Shown piece by piece: positions 12,473 through 22,677 of a stretch of DNA of 64,000 nt. Each line of letters begins with the position of its first letter. Positions within the stretch are counted from its first letter, which is position 1. A program made the translations under genes and the position numbers. The notes under the pieces are model-generated. The model worked only from the letters and a program-made list of their open reading frames with translations, was not told the DNA's origin and searched no databases. This DNA comes from Bisporella sp. PMI_857 (Eukaryota; Ascomycota; Leotiomycetes; Helotiales; Helotiaceae). Location of the stretch: the NCBI GenBank assembly GCA_021307315.1, contig JAJSPD010000014.1:434001-498000 (forward strand), written 5' to 3'.

Positions 12473-14114
12473 TATTGTACAAACGATATATCGTCATTTC
12501 CAAAAGAGAGTGTCTTCATCTTGTAATTAGGGAAGGGGAAGAATGGATCGATTTTCGTTCAGGATTGTCTTGTCAGCCCCGAAACCTCGGTTGGTTTTGA
12601 AGAGATTAGAGTTTGGCAGTGAAAAGGGGCAGATCATGAGGAAACAGCAGTTTATATAAGTTCCCCAGAAGAACGAAAGTTACTGAGAGGGCTTCGTACA
12701 ATTGGAGGAATCTAGATGCTAGGGGGTGTTGCTTGGTTTTGTAGCTAAAACTTCTTTTTGACTTTCATTGTACTCTCTAGTTTGGTAGGCACGTCAATAA
12801 CAACCTCCGAGATATTTTTGAATGCCTTTCTGTTCTCCTTCAAAAATCCTACTAGCCATGTAATTTGTGCACTTACGGAGCCTACGTCTCGGTGGCGAAT
12901 TATGGCCTGGCGTGCGGCAAGTTCGAAAAGGGGACCACTTCTACTTTCAAAACCAAATATCGTGATCTTATATCACGTTCAACCATTTTGGTTTTAACTG
13001 ATGAATGGATGCATGTAATAAGCATTAAGCTGAAGTGGAGGTCTTGGGCAACTTACTGTGGGCTCTTGACCCACTGCACTGAGTCCCCATGCTATACAAC
13101 TATATAGGTAAACGCAACATTCTTTGTGTCCCTTTGGCCAAAGATTCCTGAGATTGATATGAATAGCAAATTAAGAAATTTCACATCGGGAAAAGTCCTG
13201 CTATTCTTGCTTCTCAAGTGGAAGTTCTCGGTTTGAGCATGGTCCAGGTCATCCAGCATCAGACACATCACAGATCGTATCATGTGAGTGACAAAGGTAC
13301 AATAAAATCGCAGCACGCGGGTGGTGCATCTTAAGGGAGACCTCCACTTTGGTAACAGGCATGAGTATTCGACTGTAGTTTCTACTAGAAGCTCTTATTA
13401 TACCACTTCACAGTCCATGTACTGAGGACAGATAAATTTTATTTAGAATATCCGAAATTGGTATTTCGCAGTGAAGAAATGAATTTCATAGTTGAGCTGA
13501 GGCAAAGGTACCTCTAGACAAGAGAGATAGCCCCGTTATCCTCAGTCTATGGTCGTATGGGACCGTAATTTAACTCCTTCAGCTTATAAAGTGATTGGAA
13601 GCATGATTTTTGTGAGGATCTAAGCTGACCTTCGCCACTTTTCTGACCTAGGCCATTTCTCTCTCGTCCGGAGGCACTGTAGCTCTCAGTTGAGTACGAT
13701 ATTGAATGATTACTGCGAAGTCGGAATTCGGGACCAGCCAATATTATTAGCCTATAGATCTAGCGAGACTAGCCCTAATATCCTTAAGGAGCGCGGTACA
13801 ACAGGCTCGTCGCCTAGTTTGAGCCCCGAGTAGAACACTTCTCATCCACAAGACCAAGTCCATCCATCCACGTATTCTTCAGTGTACATTACCATAGCCA
13901 TCCAAAGGTTTTATAATCGCTGTGATTGGCCCTTTCAATATATCGTATATGGCACCGAAGCGCAAATGCACACTTGAATAAAATTTGTTCTCGGCCTGTA
14001 ATAGATATGTTCCATTCCTCTCTGGTGCAGCCCAATGAAATTCTTCTCAGCTGTAATTAAACAAAAGAAATAGGTGTAGAGTCAATGCTGTAAATAATGT
14101 AATACAGAATGAGA
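12473..14114. other. Intergenic, no supported gene
   Basis: Only short frames (under about 80 codons) are present, none with recognisable motifs. Composition is AT-rich and TA-rich. Confidence 0.45.
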
Positions 14115-15169
14115 TTAGAGTGCTAGCATCAAGAATGAAAGTATGACGACTACCTCAAGGACCCAAAACTCGGGGCACAATTCAACGAATCCTCTCACTA
14201 GCCAAGTCTTCTCCAGCCATCCGTCAACGCAATACAAGAAACACTTCCAGGCTTCATACCAGCTGAGCTTATGCAAAACTATCAGATCAAGATTTCCCGC
14301 TTTCATAGCCTAGTCACGTTTCTATGTCCAACAAGCCTGAAGTGACCTATCGTTCTTATATGGTTGCATTTGAATGACCTACCTGTGCCACTTTCGGGCC
14401 ACTTCTAAAGCTTCTTGTTCATCTATCTCAAACCACTCTCTATGCCCATTGGGTGTCTTCCTTCCCTCGTCAGGGTCAAGTTCGTGCTTTTGTCCCGCAC
14501 CAATATGCATATTTTCTTCGGTCGTTTAACAATTCGGCATGGACAAGAGCCTCTACTATTTCATAATGCCGAAACATCTGATCAATATTATCCACAATCA
14601 GAATGCTGACAATTCCACATTTCTTGTCCTATTCGGCCTGACGTTCTTTTGGCTGCTCGCTGGTCTCCCCAGCTTTGACGTATCCTTCTGGGAATGAACG
14701 ACATTTGAAGATATAGACGTAGCACTCCTCGCATCTGAATTATTATATGGATATTTTTGGGATCCAGATCCAGCGCCAAATTTTCACCGATTCTGATTCC
14801 GATTCCGCTTCCGCTTCCGACACGTCGTACTTTGCCTTTCTTATCTGCAGTTTTTTGCCTCAGAACTCTAAGAACTTCATTTTTAATCTCATGATCCACC
14901 TGCTCCTCATGTCTTTCAAAAATGGGACACTTCATTTCGTTCGTCATTGACTTTGCCGTTCTATGATGATTGGTCCCTGAATAAAGGTCAATCTTGGTGC
15001 TAAAAGTATGCACTGATTCTAGAGGATATATCACTGGGTCTCGATTGTCACATTGTCGGGCAGATATCCCAATAGTTGGAGATGGCGCCTGTGCCTTTTG
15101 AATTAATCTAGATGACCCACTTCTAGTTTTAAGAAGAACGGGACGTACTGACACTTGGATATATATCAT
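14115..15169 (-). pseudogene. T5orf172 / MUG113-type GIY-YIG domain pseudogene
   Basis: The minus strand encodes a low-complexity leader (frame 14588-15169, 193 codons, with a Gly/Ser/Ile run near GSGSGIGIRIG), then a GIY-YIG-like T5orf172 domain in another frame. ECYVYIFKCRSFPEGYVKAG is followed by EQPKERQAE and a stop at 14629-14631 where Trp is expected, then DKKCGI. The domain continues with EALVHAELLNDRRKYAYWCG, a frame change, HREWFEIDEQEALEVARKW and a plausible GT-AG intron (14263-14382) into a last exon ending at 14115. The order VYIFK - YVKAG - LVHAELL - CG - EWFE matches the family. The TGG-to-TAG stop is a C-to-T change in CpA context on the opposite strand. At least one frameshift and one stop mean it is inactive. 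A live relative sits 1.2 kb to the right. Confidence 0.75.
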
Positions 15170-16376
15170 TTTGTTGGACGATAATGAGAAAGTGGAAATT
15201 GTGTAATATGCCGATTTCCAGCCCAGTAGACTCTAAGCAGTCAACTCTCATATCTTATCGTTCTAAATGGGTGTGGCCTATGCAATCCAACCCTATTCTA
15301 ATTAGCCATTCTCTCTGTCCCTAATGGTGCCGTAATTGTAGACCATGTCCCTTTAGGCAGGTGAACCTTTAACATGGGTGCCAGCGAGCAATATTCCAGC
15401 CACCTGATTATGGCGCAAGAAATATTCGCTATGGCTTCGCAGAGAGCCTGTTGGCCTCTAGATCCATTGATTTGAGCCGGGCCGAGCCTGCCAGTCGTCT
15501 CAAGTATGAGTGGTCACAAAGATGTTCGACGGTTTATGTTGCGAAAATGTTTCGTGACTGTCTCTCAGACTTGAGACTTCTATCCGGAGCTGGAGCTACC
15601 GGCTTACTGCCCCAAACGAGTTTAGGAGTTCCCGACAGTCTGGCTCTGCCGTGACATCGAATGTGATTACGAACAGGGATCCTCAACATTAGACAGCGCT
15701 AAAATGTCAGTAAGCCCGATGTAGCCTAAAGCTGTCGTAGATTACTCAAAAAGGCTAACTTTTGTCTCTTGTACAGCATCTGAAACTCACTTTCAAGTTA
15801 CCTGTCTTAACCGCCGCCTGCTGCAATGTCTGATACTCGACCTATATTGTGTTGTTTGAAGTGCAGTTGGTAAGCTTCACTCATTCCTGACTCGTGAGAG
15901 CCATCTATCAGCAGCTTGTAACGTCTTAAACAAATCGGTATAGTGTGCTGCACAGCCATGAAGAGGGCCCCTGGATCTACTGCACGTCAGGGCAAGTCAC
16001 TCAATTTGGCGGCGAGTCGTTGTTCTCGTTGGCCGCGCTGACGCTGAATGTGATCATCACACAGCGATACGAGACGAATTCAACCGTCTCATGATCCTGT
16101 GAGTGAAGAATCGTTTGTAATCCTAGTAGACGAATTGCCTGCTGAGGTCTTGGAATTCCTCCAGAGTCTACTAAGTCTTAGTGGCACATCATAAGCGCGG
16201 AAAATGGGAAGCCATCGCTTCTGCCTGTGGTTGAAGGAGGCGTAAGGGGTTCCCACCATAAGGTTCCTGCTTACAACTACTTCTTCTTTCTCCTCAATAT
16301 TCTCATACAGTATAGCCCTTTGTTAGGGCACCATATGGATACAATTATTTTTTGTTGCGCATTATTGCGATAATTC
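15170..16376. other. Intergenic, no supported gene
   Basis: Short frames only. It lies between the dead and the live T5orf172 genes and presumably contains the promoter of the latter. Confidence 0.4.
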
Positions 16377-18392
16377 ATGATGGCTGTCTCGCCCTTCCTT
16401 CCCACGGTAGCGAAACTTAGAGCTTCACAGGATTGCAAGTCAAGGCAATGTATCTGGACAAGAGCTTCGAAAAAGAACAACGCTTCAGAACAATGTTCGC
16501 GTACGATTTCCGATGGCGGAAAGACACGGAAACTGTTGCAATGTTTAGACGATGCGGAAGATACTCGGGCTGCGCTTTTAAATCTTGCTGCGCTGCAGCT
16601 ATGTGGTCGGAGTCACCGTGTAAAGCATATTGGAGTTGTGGTAGATGAATGGCTTAAAGAAATTGAAGAGGGGCACTTGAAGCCTGCAATATCAGCAGCC
16701 AGTACGAATCAGTTGAAATCTTCATGCGCTTCAGCGCCAGCACCAGCACCAGCGTCATATCAGTCACGAGTTGGAAACAGTCGTCGCACACGAAGCGTAA
16801 CATCCACCATATCAAAGTTCTCTGGGCTAGAGGCCACTCCCTCTGTTATCCGACAAACACTTCAAATCGATGAAGGCGAGAAGCTGACATGCCACGGGCG
16901 TGCTCGCAAAGGCAGATGCACACAGCCGCTTGCTCGACAAGCCTGTGACCGCATCGATACCACCGTTAGAAGCCTTGCCATTTCCTGCATAAAACCATTA
17001 GACCAAGAATATATTACGGACCTCTTAACGGAGCTGGCCGGTTTGGTACTTTGTCGAGGATATCATCAAGACCAGGCTCCTAGCCTATCCATGCAATGGC
17101 TGCCAAAATTGGTTGACCTTGCGATTTCCACAGAATTCGATACACAAAATACTCACTGTGACGAGGAGGCACCTAACTTACATAATCAAGGTACTCCTAA
17201 ACATCACCTGCATACGAGTAACTTTGATCGAGCAACAACGCCAACGATCAACGATTCTCCCCAATCCTCAATTTCCAGCTTCTGGAGCAGAAACGTCGAA
17301 AGTCACTTCACAACGCCAGGTACCAGCCCACAACGGCCAACATCTCGAGAACTTCAGGCCAATTCTCCTCTATCGCACAAGAATAGCGCTGCTCAACGGA
17401 GCGAGTCATTATATGACGATCTCGACATCAAAGACCCTACCACAACTTTCCAGAATGATAGTGTTATCAGGAAGTTATTTACCCAGCAATCGCACAAGTC
17501 CAGCACAGCAAGCCTTCGAGTGAGCCATTTTGAGTCTCCCAAGCAGACTATTCTAGAATTTGTACCATTCCCGACTAAAGGCATGCAACAGGAGCTAAGA
17601 GCGATGCGTGATGTGATATCACGACCACTTTCAGAGCAAGATCAGAGATTTGGTTGCATATATGGTTTCCAACGAGAGGATAATGGATACATAAAGGTTG
17701 GGGTGGCCAAGGATGTCGAAGCTCGCATGCAACAATGGGCTAACTCATGTCACTACACGCCAAAAGTCATACTGAAAATTTCAGTCTCCCATGCGTTTAG
17801 AGTAGAGAGGCTTATTCAATTACACCTTCAAGGCGCCCGGTTTCGAGAAACCCTCGTGAACGGCCTCTGCAACTCTGGTAAAGGCTGCCCAAGGAAACAT
17901 CAAGAGTGGTTTAAAATTGGCATAGAGCGACTCCGAAAGGTCTTCGCGGTGTGGAAACGATTTATGGAGAGTGAGCCCTACGATGAAAAGTATAGTTTAA
18001 AGCCTTGTTGGCAAAAACATCTTAAGAATCCTGATTTATGTCTTAATCCCGACCCTTGGCTTCACTGGCTAGAACGTATCCTAGATGGTAACTCAGTAAT
18101 AGCTGTTAAGAGGGAAGAGGCGAATGACGAGTTGAAAAAAGTCAAGATCGAAGGGAAATCTGGAGTCAAGGGCTCCGAGAATAGCACCACTATTATAAAA
18201 GAGCAAGAGATTAAAGTAGAACCAGGAGAGACAGAGGATGAGGATGGAATCAGAGCACTTGGAAGGCAGTACCGATTACGCTTCAAAAGTGATAAAGGTG
18301 CCCTGAAGGAGGATTCGTCGAAGGGTATCATAGACACTATCCTGGATTCCACGGTTAATGTGGCTTCTCTTGTTGGTGCGGCTGCTGCTTAG
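16377..18392 (+). CDS. T5orf172 (GIY-YIG-like) domain protein, 671 aa
   Basis: One uninterrupted frame from ATG (a second ATG follows at once) to TAG. The N-terminal two thirds are Ser/Thr/Gln-rich and probably disordered. Residues about 426-515 form a T5orf172 domain: GCIYGFQREDNGYIKVGVA, an Arg-containing helix (VEARMQQW), RVERLIQLHL, then a CG-containing turn (CNSGKGCPRKHQEWFKIG) ending in the family's EWF signature. In fungi this domain is found in large lineage-expanded families, and the related yeast protein Mug113 was named from meiotic expression. Nuclease activity is suggested by the fold but untested for most members. The catalytic-site Tyr pair is only partly conserved here (IYG and YIK). 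The C-terminus is Lys/Glu-rich. The codon-level integrity of the domain argues the gene is alive. A further upstream exon cannot be excluded. Confidence 0.8.
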   Translation: MMAVSPFLPTVAKLRASQDCKSRQCIWTRASKKNNASEQCSRTISDGGKTRKLLQCLDDAEDTRAALLNLAALQLCGRSHRVKHIGVVVDEWLKEIEEGHLKPAISAASTNQLKSSCASAPAPAPASYQSRVGNSRRTRSVTSTISKFSGLEATPSVIRQTLQIDEGEKLTCHGRARKGRCTQPLARQACDRIDTTVRSLAISCIKPLDQEYITDLLTELAGLVLCRGYHQDQAPSLSMQWLPKLVDLAISTEFDTQNTHCDEEAPNLHNQGTPKHHLHTSNFDRATTPTINDSPQSSISSFWSRNVESHFTTPGTSPQRPTSRELQANSPLSHKNSAAQRSESLYDDLDIKDPTTTFQNDSVIRKLFTQQSHKSSTASLRVSHFESPKQTILEFVPFPTKGMQQELRAMRDVISRPLSEQDQRFGCIYGFQREDNGYIKVGVAKDVEARMQQWANSCHYTPKVILKISVSHAFRVERLIQLHLQGARFRETLVNGLCNSGKGCPRKHQEWFKIGIERLRKVFAVWKRFMESEPYDEKYSLKPCWQKHLKNPDLCLNPDPWLHWLERILDGNSVIAVKREEANDELKKVKIEGKSGVKGSENSTTIIKEQEIKVEPGETEDEDGIRALGRQYRLRFKSDKGALKEDSSKGIIDTILDSTVNVASLVGAAAA

Positions 18393-18418
18393 CTTGTGTT
18401 TGGGCGAAAGTCTTCAGA

Positions 18419-18808
18419 TTGGCAGAACAAATACGAGAGCTACATAGGGAACGATCTTTCGCTCTATTACAAAAGGGTGCTGTTGAGGCTAAGATAGCCT
18501 ACTTGAATCAGGAAGCAGAAAAGCTAAAAAGAAAGTGTGAAGGGGATCAAGCTGTGATCGCTCATCTGAGTTCGAGATATCGGACTGCTGAAACGCGCAT
18601 TCCACGAAAGGTCAACCTGCTGCATGAAACCCAAGGGATAACATCACGGCACACTTCGAACCTCCTTGAACAACCACTTAATAATCCGAATGCCCTGACG
18701 TGCCTATTTTCTCTGGAGATCTGGCTACATTCGACAGTTGAAAGGATAAAGCATTTGACAAGTTGCACAGCAGTCTCGCGCAGTAATCGACAGGGTATCA
18801 TTAGATAG
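18419..18808 (+). other. Coiled-coil-like open frame without ATG
   Basis: A 129-codon frame starts 27 bases past the stop of the T5orf172 gene. Its first half (for example LNQEAEKLKRKCEGDQ) is charged and heptad-like, so a coiled coil is likely. It has no ATG. A CAG acceptor-like site lies at its start, so it may be an orphan exon or a frameshifted tail of the upstream gene. I could not find a donor that joins the two in frame. No homology is recognised. Confidence 0.3.
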
Positions 18809-19648
18809 CATACATTAAAACCCGAGCTGAGGAGTGGTATACCAATAAATTTGAGCACAGTGTCGGCCCGGGCACGCTGGAGCTTCCAAGAGACAGAAAA
18901 AAGCGCAGAAAGTAGACATCGGAACCACGCGAGTTTGGCTGCATTTTAATACGCCTCGAGAGATTGGGAAAATACTTGGAGGCGTAGCTATGGCAAATCA
19001 CGAGTTTGATCTGAAGCCTGTATATAAACGTCCTCCCGCGTTTCGATTTCTTGGGCAGGGTTGATGACACGGGACCGGACGATGGAGCTCCTTCCACTAG
19101 GTATCACAGATATGAACAATTTATATTCTGAATAGAGGACAAAAATTTGTAATTAACTTTGAGGGCGCTTGTCCCGCAGTAAGCAATGGCCTCAAAATGG
19201 CTAACATATGTTCGTGCTACCACACAGGAGCTATATAGCCTGATAAATGGGACATTTTATATATTAATATACCTCATATAATAATTTCGGTAGTGAATAG
19301 TGACAAGATTTGACATGCACATGTTCCGCACCGTGTCAAATGAAAGACGCTTAGACGATTAACTATTTTCCAAAACCTGGAGCTTGGAATCAAGAGATTC
19401 AATAACGACGCCCTCGATATTTCTAGTCTACGGAGTTCCAAGGTGCTTAGCTATAAACTCCGACCGACTGGCCAATCGAATAATCCCATGCTTTTATCTA
19501 GGTGATGAAATATAATATGAATATAATTGAGATTGAGATTCGTTAAAAAGCTAGCTAACTGGCTCAATAGGTGAATTATAGCCGGTTGCAAGTCCTTAGT
19601 AAGAATATTGAATACATTAAATACAGCTATGTGATTATATTACTTACC
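18809..19648. other. Intergenic, AT-rich
   Basis: No frame of note. It lies at the 3' side of the convergent GNAT gene. Confidence 0.45.
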
Positions 19649-20518
19649 CTAACTAGGCGCCGCCACCACAGATCTACGAATAAAATGCTGTTCTGTCGTT
19701 TCCTCTCCAAACTGCGTTCCCTGGGTTTCGGCCTCAAGAACAAACCCGTTCTTCTCATACATTCTCCTCGCCTTATCCAGTCCTCGGAAAGTCCATAAGT
19801 GCGTCTCCGAGTACGTCCCATTATCCACAAAAGCCAATGCCTCCGCCAACAGTCGTCGCCCAATACCACTCTCTCTCAGTTTATCGTCAATAATGAAAGC
19901 TCTCAGGTGCGCTTTATTCGCCCCGAGATCCTGCCCATCAATAAAAATGCTCCCTAGAATCCTCTCGCTGTTATCTATCGCAACCCAAATTTGGTTTCTG
20001 GAGTTGGGCAATCGAGACAAAAATTCTCCGAGGGCGGATGCAAGATAAGACTCGAAACGGATGCCGAAGCTAAAAGCGCGGGAGTAATAGTCCATGTGCA
20101 TTTCAATAACACGCCCCAAGAGGCCCGGACGGTAGTCTTGGACTATTGTTATCTCGGTTCCCGGGGTGCATTGTGGCATAATAGATTCTCTGGTCTGAGC
20201 GGGGTGAAGCGGTGGGCTAGGTGTTTGTAGCCCACGAAGGATCTTCTGACTATCAGAGGAATCTACTTTATCTAAAGCCTCAGCGAGTTGGGCATGGGCG
20301 AAGACGTGGATGCTGGTGAGCGTCTCGTGCTCTTCTGGCAAGGGGGGAAGCGATATCTCCTGTGAGTTGAACTCAACCTCGTGAGATTGTTCAGCCAGTA
20401 AATGCATAGACGTCAGGGACAAGTCCTCGGTGCCTGCAGCAGGCACTCGATTTAAGGCGTTGGTAACGACACAAGCAATATCAATATTGTCATCCTCCAT
20501 TTCAATAGGAGCATGCAT
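19649..20518 (-). CDS. GNAT-family N-acetyltransferase, 289 aa
   Basis: The start is taken at ATG 20518 (MHAPIEMEDDN); the frame is open further upstream but without ATG. The first ~110 residues are acidic and probably disordered. The GNAT fold follows: ITIVQDYRPGLLGRVIEMHM (strand 1/helix 1), IWVAIDNSERILGSIFIDG (the central hairpin), then AHLRAFIIDDKLRESGIGRR with the acetyl-CoA pyrophosphate loop (S-G-I-G-R-R near residue 218). It ends with LDKARRMYEKNGF, the classical C-terminal GNAT helix and strand. The core resembles the C-terminal acetyltransferase half of bacterial MarR-GNAT fusions, here without a MarR part. Substrate unknown; a small amine or amino group is the usual target. It is a single exon and probably cytosolic. 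No intact neighbour suggests a pathway. Confidence 0.85.
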   Translation of the reverse strand: MHAPIEMEDDNIDIACVVTNALNRVPAAGTEDLSLTSMHLLAEQSHEVEFNSQEISLPPLPEEHETLTSIHVFAHAQLAEALDKVDSSDSQKILRGLQTPSPPLHPAQTRESIMPQCTPGTEITIVQDYRPGLLGRVIEMHMDYYSRAFSFGIRFESYLASALGEFLSRLPNSRNQIWVAIDNSERILGSIFIDGQDLGANKAHLRAFIIDDKLRESGIGRRLLAEALAFVDNGTYSETHLWTFRGLDKARRMYEKNGFVLEAETQGTQFGEETTEQHFIRRSVVAAPS

Positions 20519-21302
20519 CGTGGGGGTCCGGCGTACAGGCTGATCTGGAAATAATAGCGAGAGGGGAGAAGTGGGATGGAAAGAAGGTAAGTACAAGAAC
20601 TTAGATTTACTTCGTAGGATTATAAGCAGTGGGGCTATACCAATCCATATCTCTGAGCCTCCACTCTGCGATTGTTTTGAATTATTGGCCTCTCTTGTTT
20701 ATGTTAACAGGGGCTGGGTGGCGCGTAGAAAAAGTAGGTGTGGAATTAACCGATATCGCACCTCACATTAATCTTAACTAAACTAACTACCAGAAGCCAA
20801 TAAAAAGTTAACTACGAAGTTTTACATAATAAAAATAAGGTTATTTAATCCATAAAGGCTTACTTTATCATTGCTATAAAAGAGTCTTGAAAGTGTAATA
20901 ATAGTTTAATAAACGTTTTCAGTGTTATGGCCAAGGCGTTTCTTGATAGAAGAATTACAATAGCCCGGGCTAGTCCGAACAGAAGTAGGCATATCACCTG
21001 TACAAAAGATTGTAAAATCCGATAACAAGGATTGAGAATACTGTTGAGTTGAGCACGAAGTGTCACGGACAGACTTGGCAGGAGCGTCCTAGGAACCTGG
21101 CCATCATGAGGCAGAACTTCTAAACATTGATTTTCGCCGTATGAAATTACTGGTATTTTCCGACTATGAGTTGTATCTCGGATGGAGTTCAAGTCTGGAC
21201 GTAAAGTTGTACACTCGTTTTCGCCTTTGCAGAAGAGGCTGCGATGTTTGCTCTTCTATGTGGCCGGATCTACCTTGAAGTCTGCACACTCATTTGCACT
21301 AC
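20519..21302. other. AT-rich intergenic stretch with repeat
   Basis: No genes were seen. It contains dispersed repeat copy C (20931-21001) and abuts the solo LTR on its right. Confidence 0.5.
20931..21001 (+). repeat. Dispersed repeat, copy C
   Basis: AGTGTTATGGCCAAGGCG, TTCTTGATAGAAGAATTACA and CAGAAGTAGGCATATCAC match copies A, B and D. Sequence similarity to copy B seems to continue for another 60 bases downstream (GAGAATACT block). Confidence 0.65.
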
Positions 21303-21532
21303 TGTAACAACTCAAGGCGAACAGGGATCTCGATCCGTAGATCTCCGGAAGAGGGACTCAAAGGTGTGAATGACTATCAATTGTAATAACAAAGGGAACA
21401 AGCTACAGACAGAAGAAGGGAGGGAAAGCAGCACTTTATATACAGGAGACTGGCCAGGGGCCAGTGTAAGCGAGGCCCTGTGGTGTCAGGGGCCTAGCCC
21501 GAAAGGGCTCTAAGCGAGGTAGGGCCTTGACA
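21303..21532 (-). mobile_element. Solo LTR of a retrotransposon, 230 bp
   Basis: On the minus strand the unit starts TGTCAAGGCCCTACC and ends GTTGTTACA, the TG...CA ends of LTRs. It is flanked on the + strand by ACTAC (21298-21302) and ATTAC (21533-21537), a 5-bp target duplication with one C/T difference. A TATA box (TATATAAAG) sits at about 21436-21444, correctly oriented for minus-strand transcription. There is a perfect 5-bp stem hairpin (AGCCC-GAAA-GGGCT, 21496-21509), and TAAGCGAGG is directly repeated at about 21467 and 21511. There is no internal domain on either side, so it is a recombined solo LTR. Family (Copia or Gypsy) is unknown. Confidence 0.75.
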
Positions 21533-21679
21533 ATTACAGCGAGAATGGTTCTGTAGAGTGAAGGAGGGCCGTTGGGCGAACATTCTCGCATATCCAAACA
21601 AGGAGGGTGAGCCTGACGGAGGAAGTGTGTTTGCTATCATAAATGGACACCAGCCGTTCTGGACAAGCTCTGCCGTTTC

Positions 21680-22156
21680 TTAGGAAGTGAAGTTAGCTAC
21701 CATAGGTTCGCCCTCCTCTTCAATGCTAGGTGTCAAGTACTCCCAGAATTGCAAAGTCTCAAAAGCCACAGATTAAATGTTCAAATATGTCGCAAAATCA
21801 TCTGGATAGTGACGATTGGCGCCTGTGAGGAAGAGCTGGAAGAAACGAGCGCATTCTCGGAACGCATTCCGCGACCTAGCTTACTTCCCTTGCCTCCCGG
21901 GCTCGTCTAACGCTTTAATACGCTCTATCCACTGCGTTCCATACTCCAGGAGTAATCGTGTGCAGATGAACTGTTGACCATGGTCTCCCACAACGGTAAG
22001 GTTATCGCTTAATATTGCCTCGTGGAAGAACTCCTCCAATAAGCCAAAGAAGAGCCAGCTCTGCACAAGCGTTGCCGCATGATGAGCCTTCTCTGGCGAA
22101 ATTATCCCAGCCTAGAGTTCTTCAACAGTCAGCCCACGCTGAAATAGATGTTCCAT
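21680..22156 (-). pseudogene. HET-family protein N-terminal pseudogene
   Basis: From ATG 22156 the minus strand reads MEHLFQRGLTVEEL, a TAG stop (22112-22114), then HHAATLVQSWLFFGLLEEFF. This is the same opening as the intact HET gene to its right (there MEHLIH... QRGWSIKQV ... ALAMIQSWLFFGLIESIF). After about 60 more residues there is a further stop and frame change. RHYPDDFATYLNI, a TAA stop (21773-21775) and TLQFWEYLTPSIEEE are also coding-like. The HET domain proper is missing. The stops are consistent with CAG/CAA to TAG/TAA changes. It is divergent to the live paralog, with about 520 bp between the two starts. Confidence 0.7.
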
Positions 22157-22677
22157 AAATGCTACCATCCATGTCCGTCATGTACTATAAGTTTCCAAGC
22201 AATATAGTGGCGGCAGGACGCCGCTTCTCGCTCTACCGATTTCGAATGCTTGCTACTGGAAGATGGTACATTATTATTTGACTCTAATAAGTCCAGGAAT
22301 CAGAGTGGATGAATTCGACAAATGTAAGGCTGAGAGAGTAGTAACGGGATGCAAGGTGTGAAACGGCCAAGCCTATTGGTCAGATTTGAATTAGCCAACT
22401 CTTGGCGTCGGAGCCTATTCTTATCACTCTAGATAGTTGATTCTATTAGCTCTACAATCAAATATTTATGCCTATTCTACAACCTATTCTGTGATGTTAT
22501 CACTATAGACGTTCCGTTTGGCATAAGGCAGCGCGTTGCGGCATTTTATTTAGACCAATCAGTGAGTGATGTGGCTGGCTAGGCGACACATCAGCTATGC
22601 TTGAACAGGCTCATTCCATATCTTTCCGCTCAATCAAACTTCATCATAATAGACTGTTAGTGGACCACTAGTGTACC

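Noticed and set aside
14588..15169. 193-codon minus frame as a separate intact gene
   Set aside because: It runs into the start of the T5orf172 domain in another frame and ends without any domain of its own, so it is the leader part of the pseudogene.
19991..20230. Plus-strand frames inside 19.6-20.6 kb
   Set aside because: They are antisense shadows of the GNAT gene.
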